This document shows positions 1 to 6,493 of a DNA stretch of 25,245 nucleotides, in pieces. The position numbers were made by a program, and so were the translations under genes. Location: the IMG/VR virus record IMGVR_UViG_3300010373_000126, positions 1 to 25,245 of that record; one strand, written 5' to 3'. The notes beneath the pieces were generated by a model that made no database searches, had not been told where the DNA came from, and worked only from the letters and a program-made list of their open reading frames with translations. The DNA is from a virus. The stretch's first letter is position 1. Every line of letters begins with the position of its first letter.

Positions 1-166
1 CGGTGCCACTGGGGCCGACCTTTCTGCCGACGATGCAGGACTTCTTGTCCGGGAAGCTGCCCGCGCAGACATCCTACGAACTGCCCTTGGGCAATGCCAA
101 GCTCAATACGATGCCGCTGTCAAGGCCGTGAACGGGGCTCAAGCTGCCGGGGACGCGCTGAAGTAG
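1..166 (+). CDS. C-terminal fragment of a probable lysis (Rz/spanin-like) protein
   Basis: An open frame enters from outside the window (codons in phase from base 2) and stops at TAG 164-166, giving the last 54 residues of a protein. The tail is Ala/Asp-rich and helical, with a single Cys in the segment ALGQCQAQYDAAVKAV. This resembles the end of Rz-type i-spanins, which have an Ala-rich coiled coil and one late Cys. Family assignment is weak because the membrane anchor lies outside the window. The gene converges on the leftward gene whose stop begins at the next base, and no terminator hairpin separates them. As the last rightward gene before attP it fits the end of a late/lysis operon. Confidence 0.45.
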   Translation, partial: GATGADLSADDAGLLVREAARADILRTALGQCQAQYDAAVKAVNGAQAAGDALK

Positions 167-493
167 TCAGGGCTTCGCGGCTGCGACTGTCTCTTGATAG
201 AGCTTGTCCGCGCGGAATCTAACGTGACCGGCTGCGCCCATCGCCGCGCGCATAGCGTCTATGTCGCGGCTCAGGCAGTTGGCAGCATCCTCCAACGATG
301 CGGCAGCGTTTACCGCGAGTGCCCACCATGCCGCGTTGTAGGGCTGTTGCTCGGTGCCGATGGCGGCGCGCGCCTGCCAGCAAGACCACAGCAGCTTATC
401 GACCCAGCCGATGCCCTGAGTGTTTTCGCCGTGCGTGTAATGCCACGCCTTGAACGCTTTGCGCTCTTCCGATTCGTTCGCCGTATCTTCCAT
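167..493 (-). CDS. Small phage hypothetical protein, 108 aa
   Basis: Starts at ATG 493, with GGAG about 8 nt upstream; the in-frame extension to 553 would overlap the upstream gene and lacks an RBS. The N-terminus (MEDTANESEERKAFKAWHY, then WVDKLLWSCWQARAA) has the E..FEAW...WQAR pattern common in small phage accessory proteins of unknown role. The C-terminal half is an Ala-rich helical region. It is the last gene of a three-gene leftward unit (1015 to 167) lying between the lysis end and attP, where phages often carry moron-type cargo. No catalytic motif, signal peptide or membrane segment is visible. Confidence 0.75.
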   Translation of the reverse strand: MEDTANESEERKAFKAWHYTHGENTQGIGWVDKLLWSCWQARAAIGTEQQPYNAAWWALAVNAAASLEDAANCLSRDIDAMRAAMGAAGHVRFRADKLYQETVAAAKP

Positions 494-494
494 A

Positions 495-668
495 TCATTC
501 TCCTTTTTTAAGCTTCGCCCGGTCAATCCGCGCCCGTATCCACTTCGCCCCACCCAGCGCCGCTAGCTTTGTCCACTGCGCAGCCGTCAGGCGGATAGAG
601 CCGATGCGCAGGGTTTGCTCGGGTGGGGCCGGCGGGCGACCTTGGGGGCGCTTTGGTGTCGCTGTCAT
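495..668 (-). CDS. Small basic phage protein, 57 aa
   Basis: ATG at 668 overlaps the stop of the upstream gene as ATGA, so translation is probably coupled; the stop is at 495-497. The protein begins MTATPKRPQGRPP and continues with RLTAAQWTKLAALGGAKWIR and IDRAKLKKGE. A Pro/Arg-rich head is followed by one amphipathic helix with the LT..QW.KL..LGG..W.R.RID pattern seen in short phage proteins that may be DNA-associated. Function is unknown. It ends with an A-rich stretch and GGAG that serves as the RBS for the next gene. Confidence 0.7.
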   Translation of the reverse strand: MTATPKRPQGRPPAPPEQTLRIGSIRLTAAQWTKLAALGGAKWIRARIDRAKLKKGE

Positions 669-1015
669 TGCACAAGCATTTCGTCGTACTTGGCAAGACA
701 GGCCGATGCTTGGGCGTAATGCTCGCCCATACAGAGAGACGTTGAGACGCGACGCAGCGCCCAGCGCAGGTGCTCCGCCATCTCATCCCTGTCTTTGCGG
801 AGCGCGTCGCACTCCTCGGCCTCGGCACTCCATGCGCGGGCATAGTCAATCTCATCCTCCGTATTTCTGGTGACGCTCGGGATTTGCGAGCGCAGCGTGT
901 ACATGGCCGCAGCTACTTCGCTCTCGGTCGCCGGCTTCATTCCATCGGGCAGGTCCGACCTAATGAACCGCTCCACCAGAAGGGTGAAGTCCATGGATTG
1001 CTTGTAAATATTCAT
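665..1015 (-). CDS. Phage hypothetical protein, 116 aa
   Basis: First gene of the leftward unit behind the promoter at 1042-1069. It starts at ATG 1015 with GGAG about 7 nt upstream. The protein is acidic and mostly helical: a segment LRSQIPSVTRNTEDEIDYAR is followed by AEECDALRKDRDEMAEHLRWALRR, which looks like a short coiled coil. It ends in ATGA, shared with the next start. No recognised domain is visible, and its position next to attP suggests an accessory gene expressed independently of the early operons. Confidence 0.75.
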   Translation of the reverse strand: MNIYKQSMDFTLLVERFIRSDLPDGMKPATESEVAAAMYTLRSQIPSVTRNTEDEIDYARAWSAEAEECDALRKDRDEMAEHLRWALRRVSTSLCMGEHYAQASACLAKYDEMLVQ

Positions 1016-1041
1016 GCTATCTCCGGTTGGTTGATGTACTT

Positions 1042-1069
1042 ATTGTAATACGCAAACCAAGCATTGCAA
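1042..1069 (-). promoter_or_regulatory. Sigma70-type promoter for the leftward accessory unit
   Basis: On the minus strand TTGCAA (1064-1069) is followed after 16 bp by TACAAT (1042-1047), a near-consensus -35/-10 pair. The predicted start lies about 20 nt before ATG 1015, leaving room for the GGAG RBS. The surrounding 1016-1104 stretch is AT-richer than its neighbours and has no gene. Confidence 0.6.
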
Positions 1070-1104
1070 GCGAATTAATGTAACACCGATAAGGATAAAC
1101 CCTA

Positions 1105-1314
1105 ATGCAGCGCAAAGAGCACGTTTATGTTCGCCTCGACAACATCGAACGCTACCTGGCCGAGCTGGCCCGGTTCCACGCTGACGCCGGCCGGCCTGCG
1201 CATGTGGCCGGGGTGCGGTCTGCGCTGCACAAAATCAAACGGGAAGTAGCACGGTCGGAAACGGTAAAATCCGTGGTAATCAACCTTGGCAAACCCGCAT
1301 GCAGCCGTGCTTAA
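1105..1314 (+). CDS. Small helical protein, 69 aa, beside attP
   Basis: ATG 1105 is preceded by AAGGA with about 8 nt spacing. The product is highly charged and helical (RLDNIERYLAELARFHADAG, then HVAGVRSALHKIKREVAR). It is divergent from the 1015 gene, sharing an intergenic stretch of about 90 bp. The opposite-strand ORF over the same bases translates the tRNA fragment and is not credible. Function is unknown; a small DNA-binding role near attP is possible but unsupported. Confidence 0.5.
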   Translation: MQRKEHVYVRLDNIERYLAELARFHADAGRPAHVAGVRSALHKIKREVARSETVKSVVINLGKPACSRA

Positions 1315-1378
1315 ACAGCAGGCAATCGTTACCACGAATCGGGCTACAGGCCGCGCTAGTTCTGGATAGATGCATAAG

Positions 1379-1424
1379 ATTGTGATTCCTGTTGTCGTGG
1401 GTTCGAGCCCCATCAGCCACCCCA
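1379..1424 (+). other. attP: attP core: 3' half of a tRNA-His gene
   Basis: The segment runs from the anticodon loop TTGTGAT (anticodon GTG, His) through TCCTG, the variable loop, the T-arm GTGGG-TTCGAGC-CCCAT, and the acceptor 3' strand CAGCCAC plus C-CCA. This is the 3' half of a bacterial tRNA-His. The sequence to its left cannot form a matching acceptor stem, so the tRNA is not intact. Phages that integrate into tRNA genes carry exactly such a 3' identity block, which restores the gene on integration. The integrase gene ends 82 bp away. Phage genes on both sides indicate attP rather than an attL or attR junction. Confidence 0.85.
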
Positions 1425-1474
1425 GATTTATTGAACTCCTCGGTAAGCGCCGACTAACTTATAGGCTCTGTGGG

Positions 1475-1486
1475 AACTTTAAAGTT
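1475..1486. repeat. Perfect 12-bp palindrome between attP core and int
   Basis: AACTTTAAAGTT is a perfect palindrome in the gene-free stretch 1425-1505 between the att core and the end of int. Related AACTT/AAGTT words occur nearby (TAACTT at 1465-1470). It could be an arm-type integrase or accessory-protein binding site, but there is no direct evidence beyond position and symmetry. Confidence 0.35.
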
Positions 1487-1505
1487 ACCGGCGGTAATTG
1501 ACCCA

Positions 1506-2531
1506 TCACAACGACCGTCTTTTTTCCTCGATTGACCTGTCGTAAATCCGCGCCGTGGTGGCGGGGTTTTTGTGCAGGTTGGCTTGGTCGCCGGTGCGCA
1601 CCTTGTGCTGTGTTGCGTAGAACGCACGCAAGTCATGGAAAGTGAAGCGCTGACTGATCGCCCCCGCGGCGGTCGCTGCTTTCCTCAGTTTTGCCCACAT
1701 GCTCTTAAACCCGGATCGCGTGTACGGGTTTCCGTGTCGGTTGGCAAAGACCGTCTGGCAATCGTTCTTTCGCTGCGCTCGCAGCCGCCCCAGCAGTTCT
1801 TGCATGGCTGGCGATATCTCCACCTTGTCCACAATTTCCGGCGCACCCTGGCGCTGTTTTGCCCGCTTGATGCGGATTTCGGTCGGCCCAATGAAGGGCC
1901 ACGTCAACGGCAAAAACTCGACTTGTCGCGGGCCGGCCAGCGATGCGAACTCAGCCGCCATGACAATCACCGGCCACTGACCTCCCTTGTCAAACGCGAA
2001 TTTCACCAGCGACTGGATCTGCTGTGACTCGGGCTCGACGTGCCGCGGCATTTCGCGGTTTCTACGAACCTGTTTGCAGGGGTTCGTTTCAATTTCGCCG
2101 CGCTCGATCGCGACATTCATCAGGTTGGACAACAGGGAGTTTTCCCGGTTCGCCCGAACGGGTGCCCCCGCGCGCTCGATACGCAGATAGCGCGCAATGT
2201 CTGCGGGCTTGATGGCTGACGCCGGCACGTCGCCGAACACGGCCAGCAGGGGCTTGGCGCACTGGGCATAGTCCCGGCGTGTGTCGTCTTTCAGGCGCGC
2301 CCAATCGGCCGTATCCTGATAAATCCGCCACAGGCCCTTGATGGTGCCTTCGTCGGGCGCGCGGCCCAGCAGGTCCAGCACATGGCGAACTGCTGCGGTT
2401 TTGTCGGTGCCCAGGTTGATCGCTTTGCCCGCAATCGTGTGATAGCGGTACGTGGTCAGGCCATCTTTGCGCGGGCGCGCCTCCATGCGAGGCAGCAGCC
2501 CTTGCGCAGATTGGCGATCACGCTGTTTCAT
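1506..2531 (-). CDS. int: Tyrosine recombinase (phage integrase)
   Basis: 341-residue site-specific recombinase that would integrate the phage at the host tRNA-His gene. The start chosen is ATG 2531, which overlaps the upstream stop as ATGA; the longer frame up to 2843 is a shadow of the two genes before it. Residues about 1-55 form an arm-binding domain, 60-150 the core-binding SAM-like domain, and 180-341 the catalytic domain. Visible active-site residues are Arg202 (AGPRQVEF), His299 and Arg302 (HDLRAFYATQ), His320 (LHKNPATT) and the nucleophile Tyr330 (TARIYDRS). It is the last gene of the leftward operon and stops 82 bp from the attP core. Confidence 0.95.
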   Translation of the reverse strand: MKQRDRQSAQGLLPRMEARPRKDGLTTYRYHTIAGKAINLGTDKTAAVRHVLDLLGRAPDEGTIKGLWRIYQDTADWARLKDDTRRDYAQCAKPLLAVFGDVPASAIKPADIARYLRIERAGAPVRANRENSLLSNLMNVAIERGEIETNPCKQVRRNREMPRHVEPESQQIQSLVKFAFDKGGQWPVIVMAAEFASLAGPRQVEFLPLTWPFIGPTEIRIKRAKQRQGAPEIVDKVEISPAMQELLGRLRAQRKNDCQTVFANRHGNPYTRSGFKSMWAKLRKAATAAGAISQRFTFHDLRAFYATQHKVRTGDQANLHKNPATTARIYDRSIEEKRRSL

Positions 2532-2734
2532 TTTGTCCACTTCGGCCCGGCCGCAGGCACAGTCTTGCCGCGGGTCAGCGCCTGGTTGATGGCGTCCCAT
2601 GTTACGCGCACTCGGCCATCGGGACGCCGCGGCACGTTCAGGCCGTAGGCTCGTTGCAGAAACTTTGCCTGCGCTGCGCCCTGTTTCAAGCCGGACAGCT
2701 CTTGCAGGTCGGCGTCGGTCAGGATCGCGCTCAT
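2528..2734 (-). CDS. DUF4224 family protein, possible excisionase
   Basis: 68 residues beginning MSAILTDADLQELSGLKQGA and continuing QAKFLQRAYGLNVPRRPDGRVRVTW. This matches the DUF4224 pattern (L.DEEL.eLTG...P..Q...L...Gi...r..dGr..v). Such proteins are usually encoded directly upstream of phage integrases, and the fold resembles winged-helix excisionase/recombination directionality factors, so an Xis role is a reasonable inference. It has 4-nt overlaps with both neighbours (ATGA at 2731-2734 and 2528-2531). Starting further upstream would only add a shadow of the preceding gene. Confidence 0.8.
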   Translation of the reverse strand: MSAILTDADLQELSGLKQGAAQAKFLQRAYGLNVPRRPDGRVRVTWDAINQALTRGKTVPAAGPKWTK

Positions 2735-3084
2735 GGCGTCCTGCCTCCAATCTCGGCAGCAGCGCGAACAGCGGCCCGGCGCGATGCCTTTCGGGGATCG
2801 CCCAGCACCTCTTCGCACAACGTCTTTCTAAGATTGACGCCATCGGCGAATGGGAAACTGGCGATCACCATGCCGACGTGCTGAGCTAACCTTATGTCAA
2901 GGTCAACGCAGAGACGGAACACGTCGCCATCATCGATGAGCGGGTTCCAATCGATGCATTGGCTCTCACCGGACCATACAAGACCACCCTTGCTCGTGGG
3001 GCCACCTTCCCCTCCTTCCATCCCATCGGGTGGAAGCCGGGCCGCCTTAGCCGCCAGTTCCAACATTTCACGATCTGTGTTCAT
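2731..3084 (-). CDS. Phage hypothetical protein, 117 aa (DUF2591/NinX-like)
   Basis: ATG 3084 overlaps the preceding stop. The sequence has the signature MNTDREMLELAAKAA...WNPLIDDGDVFRLCVDLDI, then EEVLGDPRKASRRAAVRAAAEIG. This is typical of a widespread family of small phage proteins in which a WNPL.DDGDA.RL core and a C-terminal R.A.VRAA.EIG helix are conserved. No enzymatic motif is visible and the role is unknown. Residues 20-42 contain a Gly/Pro-rich insertion (DGMEGGEGGPTSKGG) between the N-terminal helix and the core. Confidence 0.8.
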   Translation of the reverse strand: MNTDREMLELAAKAARLPPDGMEGGEGGPTSKGGLVWSGESQCIDWNPLIDDGDVFRLCVDLDIRLAQHVGMVIASFPFADGVNLRKTLCEEVLGDPRKASRRAAVRAAAEIGGRTP

Positions 3085-3323
3085 GGCGTCTCTCCCGTCC
3101 TGATCCAATTCGCGCAATCAGTGGCTGTTATCTCATAACTAGGCCTGTCAATGCGGTCCAATTCATCGCACACCTTTGCAGCGCGCTCCCGCTCGGCCAA
3201 AGTGGCGGCTTGCCAGGCGTTAAAGGCGAAGGTTTTCTCGTATTCGCCCCCGCCAGCCCGGCCAAACTGACCGTTTGTTTCCCACCACGCCTCAAACGCT
3301 GCCCGCATAGCTTCGTCGCTCAT
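3081..3323 (-). CDS. Phage hypothetical protein, 80 aa (FEAWW family)
   Basis: Begins MSDEAMRAAFEAWWETNG and includes GGEYEKTFAFNAWQAA, then RERAAKVCDELDRID and a closing ATDCANWIRTGE. The E.WW...G and F.AWQAA repeats and the CANWIR tail are hallmarks of small phage proteins found in early operons. ATG 3323 has AGGAGAT about 7 nt upstream and also overlaps the previous stop, so it may be read both by coupling and independently. Function is unknown. Confidence 0.8.
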   Translation of the reverse strand: MSDEAMRAAFEAWWETNGQFGRAGGGEYEKTFAFNAWQAATLAERERAAKVCDELDRIDRPSYEITATDCANWIRTGETP

Positions 3324-3481
3324 GATCTATCTCCTGCGGCGTGTCGTTTAATCGCTGCGACGAGCTTTTCGGCCTGCTCAAACGTCATGTACTGCGCCCA
3401 TCGTCTTGCGCGTCGCGAATATCGGTTTTGCATTGGAGACGGCTCTTTATTCAGTCGCCGCTTGATGTGTCTGACTTTCAT
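3320..3481 (-). CDS. Very small basic protein, 53 aa
   Basis: The frame starts at ATG 3481, overlapping the stop of the upstream gene as ATGA, and ends in a TGA that overlaps the next ATG. The protein is strongly basic at the start (MKVRHIKRRLNKEP, then RYSRRARRWAQYMTF) and ends EQAEKLVAAIKRHAAGDRS. It closes what would otherwise be a gap of about 150 bp in a fully overlapping operon, which is the main support. The Arg-rich head suggests nucleic-acid contact; nothing more can be said. Confidence 0.65.
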   Translation of the reverse strand: MKVRHIKRRLNKEPSPMQNRYSRRARRWAQYMTFEQAEKLVAAIKRHAAGDRS

Positions 3482-3765
3482 TTCAGCGCCACCAGTGCTT
3501 CGCTCATATCGGCGCGAAGCAAATACACGCTGACCGGAAAAGCATCCTCAGCCTGCGCCGTCATGAAGTGCTCGCCCCATCCGCAAATTCGGCCTGTGGT
3601 ATCAATGCACAAGCTCCGCCCCGACGAAACTCCTGCGCGCTTGAATTTGCGCTTTGCGGTGTCGCACCAGTTGTCGAAACTTGTGAACTCAAACAACTTC
3701 GGGCCGAGTAGAACGGTCGGTATTGCAGCCTCTGCCGCCCGCTCGATTTTGTCGATGTCAACCAT
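3478..3765 (-). CDS. Phage hypothetical protein, 95 aa
   Basis: Start taken at ATG 3765 (MVDIDKIERAAEAAIP), overlapping the upstream gene by 8 nt; an extension to 3789 would only add antisense-like residues. The middle has CDTAKRKFKRAG, and the second half GRICGWGEHFMTAQAEDAFPVSVYLL. It looks like a compact alpha/beta protein with a Trp/Gly-rich turn. No family is recognised. Confidence 0.7.
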   Translation of the reverse strand: MVDIDKIERAAEAAIPTVLLGPKLFEFTSFDNWCDTAKRKFKRAGVSSGRSLCIDTTGRICGWGEHFMTAQAEDAFPVSVYLLRADMSEALVALK

Positions 3766-4759
3766 GGTGCGGCCCCTTTGCGTCATCAATGGCGTGGCGC
3801 AAGGTGCGAACTAATAACCCAGGCCGCAAACCCAGGCCCAGGCCATAGGCATTGTTGCCGTCATGCAGATGGATCGCGCCGTGTTTGTTGATCTGCGCTT
3901 CTAGCCAGTCCAGCCGCGCCGCGTCCCCCTCAAGCTCGGCCACACGGGCAGTCGCGACTTGCAAAGCGCTCCACCATTGATGCGCTTCGCGGCTGCGATC
4001 TTCAATCACCTTTTCGTGGTGGGCCTTGTCCAGTTTGAGCGCATCCCGCTCCTGCACGAGGGCGGTGATGGCAGCATAGATGTCCTTCCCCCATTCAGTA
4101 CCAAGCACGGCATGAATATCCATTAGCACCTGTTCTTTGGCTTGCAGGTTCGCAATGTCGGGAAGTGCATTGCGCAAAACAGTGGGGCCAGCTCCGGTAT
4201 TTGATACGTGCATGTTTTCAATGCCGAGCGCGTCACGTTGATGGATCATCATTGCAAAATTTGCCACGTCCACGGGGTCGCCTTTTGGGATGTGCTCAAT
4301 CAGCATCCGAGCTAGGTCGGGGCTACGAACAGCCTCTTGATCGTCCCATCCGCCGTAGCCATCGTCACGCTTGCGCGCCAGCTTGTTCTTCATAGCGACC
4401 GCAAAACGGTCGACTGCTATGTCATCAGAATGTTGTTTTGTCGAACGAGAGATGATCTCTCGGATGTCCTCAATAGATGCCTCAAGCTTCGTCATGACAT
4501 TCGCATATCCTGTTGCGGCCACTTGGCATCGCAACAATTCTCGGCCTAACGTCATCGCATCTAGCGATTTCTCCATCACCTCCGCCACTCCCTGCGGCGC
4601 CGGTGCTGCTTTGGCGATCTTCGCGGCGATGAACTCATCCATCATCTGGCCAACGTCATCCCAGTTGTCGGCGTGACGCTTGATAAGGTGCCACGCGGTG
4701 ACGCCATCGGTATTGGCCCAGTCCTGCGAATCTTTAAGAACCGTCGGTTTCGCGCTCAT
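3758..4759 (-). CDS. Large phage hypothetical protein, 333 aa
   Basis: Start at ATG 4759 (MSAKPTVLKDSQDWANTDG), overlapping the preceding stop as ATGA; the frame above this is a shadow of that gene. Recognisable blocks are TAWHLIKRHADNWDDVGQMMDEF near residues 21-43, a central DDQEAVRSPDLARMLIEHIPKG, and a long coiled-coil stretch around residues 240-300 (VQERDALKLDKAH through VAELEGDAARLDWLEAQ). The last block is the RLDWLE motif common to phage accessory proteins. It reads like a mosaic of modules that occur separately in other phages. No catalytic site is visible. Confidence 0.75.
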   Translation of the reverse strand: MSAKPTVLKDSQDWANTDGVTAWHLIKRHADNWDDVGQMMDEFIAAKIAKAAPAPQGVAEVMEKSLDAMTLGRELLRCQVAATGYANVMTKLEASIEDIREIISRSTKQHSDDIAVDRFAVAMKNKLARKRDDGYGGWDDQEAVRSPDLARMLIEHIPKGDPVDVANFAMMIHQRDALGIENMHVSNTGAGPTVLRNALPDIANLQAKEQVLMDIHAVLGTEWGKDIYAAITALVQERDALKLDKAHHEKVIEDRSREAHQWWSALQVATARVAELEGDAARLDWLEAQINKHGAIHLHDGNNAYGLGLGLRPGLLVRTLRHAIDDAKGPHHG

Positions 4760-5457
4760 GCCCGGCCTCCCAGCTTGTCGATTTCGGCCAGCACGTCTGA
4801 CAGGAGCACGACGGCGCCTCCACCACTTGCAAACCCCCGCGCCTCCACCTTGGCCCGCAGGGCGGCGATGGATGTGTACCGATACACGGGAAATGCGTTG
4901 TCGGTGTCTGGGGTGCATACTGAATATCCGCCCCACAACAGCGATGACTTAGCGTGAAGCCACGCCACCGGCTCCTGCTCTCCCTGCTGCTCCCGCACAG
5001 GCCATGCTGCACTACCGACCACGGTACGCCCGCAATGACCGCAGTGCTCTCCCTGCTGCTCGGCTGGTGGTGTGGGCGCGGCGGCGAGCATGGCTTTGTA
5101 GGCCGGACCCACCCTAAAGGGAAACTTAGGCCATTCGCGCAGTGACTCTTGGGCCGCTTGGCACATTGCCTGAGTTGGTTCAATCGGCACCCACTTCCAC
5201 CCTTCGGGCGCCTGCCGCATCACATCCCGGTCAGCCGCGTTGAGGGCGAGTGCCGCCTGCCATGCGGACCAGCTCTCAGCTTCGCGGCTTGAGCCGTCGG
5301 TATGTTGGACTCGCTTCGCGTACCATGATTCAAACTTTGCGCGCTGTTCGTCTTTCATCCCATCTCCTTTTGCGTTAAATTCCCCGTCATACAGCCCCAT
5401 CTCTTCGCTGATTCGCACGAGGTCTTGCAGGGCGTCTTGTCGGGGTTTCGCGGTCAT
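4756..5457 (-). CDS. Phage hypothetical protein, 233 aa, with alternative internal start
   Basis: The full frame begins at ATG 5457 (MTAKPRQDALQDLVRISEEM), coupled by ATGA to the gene above. A second in-frame ATG at 5358 (MKDEQRAKFESWYAKR) is preceded by an excellent AAGGAG at 7 nt and resembles the usual start of FESW...SAWQAAL proteins, so two products may be made. Later blocks are PEGWKWVPIEPTQAMCQAA with AYKAMLAAAP, a CGHCG pair around residues 138-142 that may bind a metal, and EPVAWLHAK with FPVYRY. These modules are typical of phage DUF551-like accessory proteins. Function is unknown. Confidence 0.75.
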   Translation of the reverse strand: MTAKPRQDALQDLVRISEEMGLYDGEFNAKGDGMKDEQRAKFESWYAKRVQHTDGSSREAESWSAWQAALALNAADRDVMRQAPEGWKWVPIEPTQAMCQAAQESLREWPKFPFRVGPAYKAMLAAAPTPPAEQQGEHCGHCGRTVVGSAAWPVREQQGEQEPVAWLHAKSSLLWGGYSVCTPDTDNAFPVYRYTSIAALRAKVEARGFASGGGAVVLLSDVLAEIDKLGGRA

Positions 5458-5903
5458 GGCTTCATTCCCTCGATTGCCAGCAGGTTCGAACTGATGGCTG
5501 TTTCCAAAACTGTCTTGCCGGTCGGCAAAAGAATCTGGCCAAGGAATGCGCCCTCGAACGTCAGCACGCCCGTTTCAATCGCCATCACCTGGCCCTTGAT
5601 CCAGTCGCGCAAGATGCTGCACACGCTGATTTCTGCCTGCTTCATGGCTTTGGCCTCGTGCTGCGATTTCAGGCCGCGTGTACGGGCACCATAGGGATGC
5701 TCCTTGAGCCATGCGGCGGCATAGCCTCGGTAGCTAGCCTTGGCGGTCACGTCATGGCCGCGATAGGTGAACTGCACGACCATCTCGCCGTTTTCGGAGT
5801 CGGTCATGGTGCCGAAACGTGCGCAGCCGAACTTGGTCAACAGCTTGCGAATGTCTTCCAGTGCAGCCCCGCCGCTGGTGGCATTTTCATAAGGAAGGCT
5901 CAT
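5454..5903 (-). CDS. Phage hypothetical protein, 149 aa, recombination-cluster associated
   Basis: Begins MSLPYENATSGGAALEDIRKLL and continues KFGCARFGTMTD, MVVQFTYRGHDVTAKASYRGYAAAWL, then ILRDWIKGQVMAIETGVLTFEGAFLGQILLPTGKTV. The ILRDWIKGQ..A.E.G...FE..FL block is recognisable from phage proteins that sit near annealing proteins and Gp157, as here. The RBS is weak (GAAAG). The 95 bp upstream hold no gene but contain a hairpin. It is probably an accessory to DNA metabolism, inferred from neighbourhood only. Confidence 0.8.
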   Translation of the reverse strand: MSLPYENATSGGAALEDIRKLLTKFGCARFGTMTDSENGEMVVQFTYRGHDVTAKASYRGYAAAWLKEHPYGARTRGLKSQHEAKAMKQAEISVCSILRDWIKGQVMAIETGVLTFEGAFLGQILLPTGKTVLETAISSNLLAIEGMKP

Positions 5904-5950
5904 GATTTCTTTCGATGTTGGTGGCCCCGCAAGCTGCAGCCGGTGCGCTC

Positions 5951-5969
5951 CCCCTGGAATCCCATGGGG
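5951..5969 (-). promoter_or_regulatory. Hairpin in the 95-bp gap after gp157
   Basis: The gap 5904-5998 is one of the few non-overlapping junctions in the leftward operon. It contains CCCCTGG (5951-5957) paired to CCA plus GGGG (5962-5964, 5966-5969), with a one-base bulge and a 4-nt loop. No U-tract follows on either strand, so it is not a convincing terminator. It may act in mRNA processing or polarity control. Confidence 0.35.
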
Positions 5970-5998
5970 CCGACCATCCGCCGCGGGGCCGTAATTCG

Positions 5999-6493
5999 TT
6001 ACTTGATGTCCAGTCGCTGCCCATGCACCAGCTTCGCGCCGGGCACGTCAAAACCGTCTTTCAGCGCCTTACCAATCAGCGTCTTGTCAGGCGTGTAGGT
6101 AGCCGGCACTTCACGCATGTAATCAGCCGGCAATTGCGCCTGATCGAACACCTCCACCGATGCCGGGTTATCCCGAATCGACAGTTTGAAGTGTGGGCAT
6201 TCGATCTTGCTGATGCCCGCGAATTTCATGTTCTCGAACACGTATTTCTTGAGTGCATCGGCGCGGTTTTCCAGCGCCTTGCGCCGGGCCGCCATCTTTG
6301 CCTCGGCCTCCTTGATCGCCGCAGCCGTCGCGGCCAGGTTCTGGCAAAAATAGATAACATTGACGGCCTTCACTTCCAACTCGCCTACTATTGACTCCAG
6401 AGTGTCGGCCACTGTTTGATCGTCTAAATCCAAATCCATCAGGAGGTCCGCATCCTTTCGGAACGCGGCGGAGATTTCATAGAGACTTGTCAT
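5999..6493 (-). CDS. Siphovirus Gp157 family protein
   Basis: 164 residues with the Gp157 signature throughout: MTSLYEISAAFRKDADLLMD, then DDQTVADTLESIVGELEVKA, a long coiled-coil helix (AAIKEAEAKMAARRKALENRADALKKY), FAGISKIECPHFKLSIRDNPASVEVFD, and a C-terminal GAKLVHGQRLDIK. Family members are single-domain phage proteins of early operons, linked to resistance or DNA metabolism in some hosts but without an assigned activity. Length is normal. The start overlaps the stop of the HNH gene as ATGA, and its first seven codons resemble those of that HNH gene. Confidence 0.9.
   Translation of the reverse strand: MTSLYEISAAFRKDADLLMDLDLDDQTVADTLESIVGELEVKAVNVIYFCQNLAATAAAIKEAEAKMAARRKALENRADALKKYVFENMKFAGISKIECPHFKLSIRDNPASVEVFDQAQLPADYMREVPATYTPDKTLIGKALKDGFDVPGAKLVHGQRLDIK

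Noticed and set aside
1102-1413. 103-codon minus-strand frame beginning GLEPTTTGIT
   Set aside because: It translates the tRNA fragment in reverse, a common artefact beside tRNA genes.
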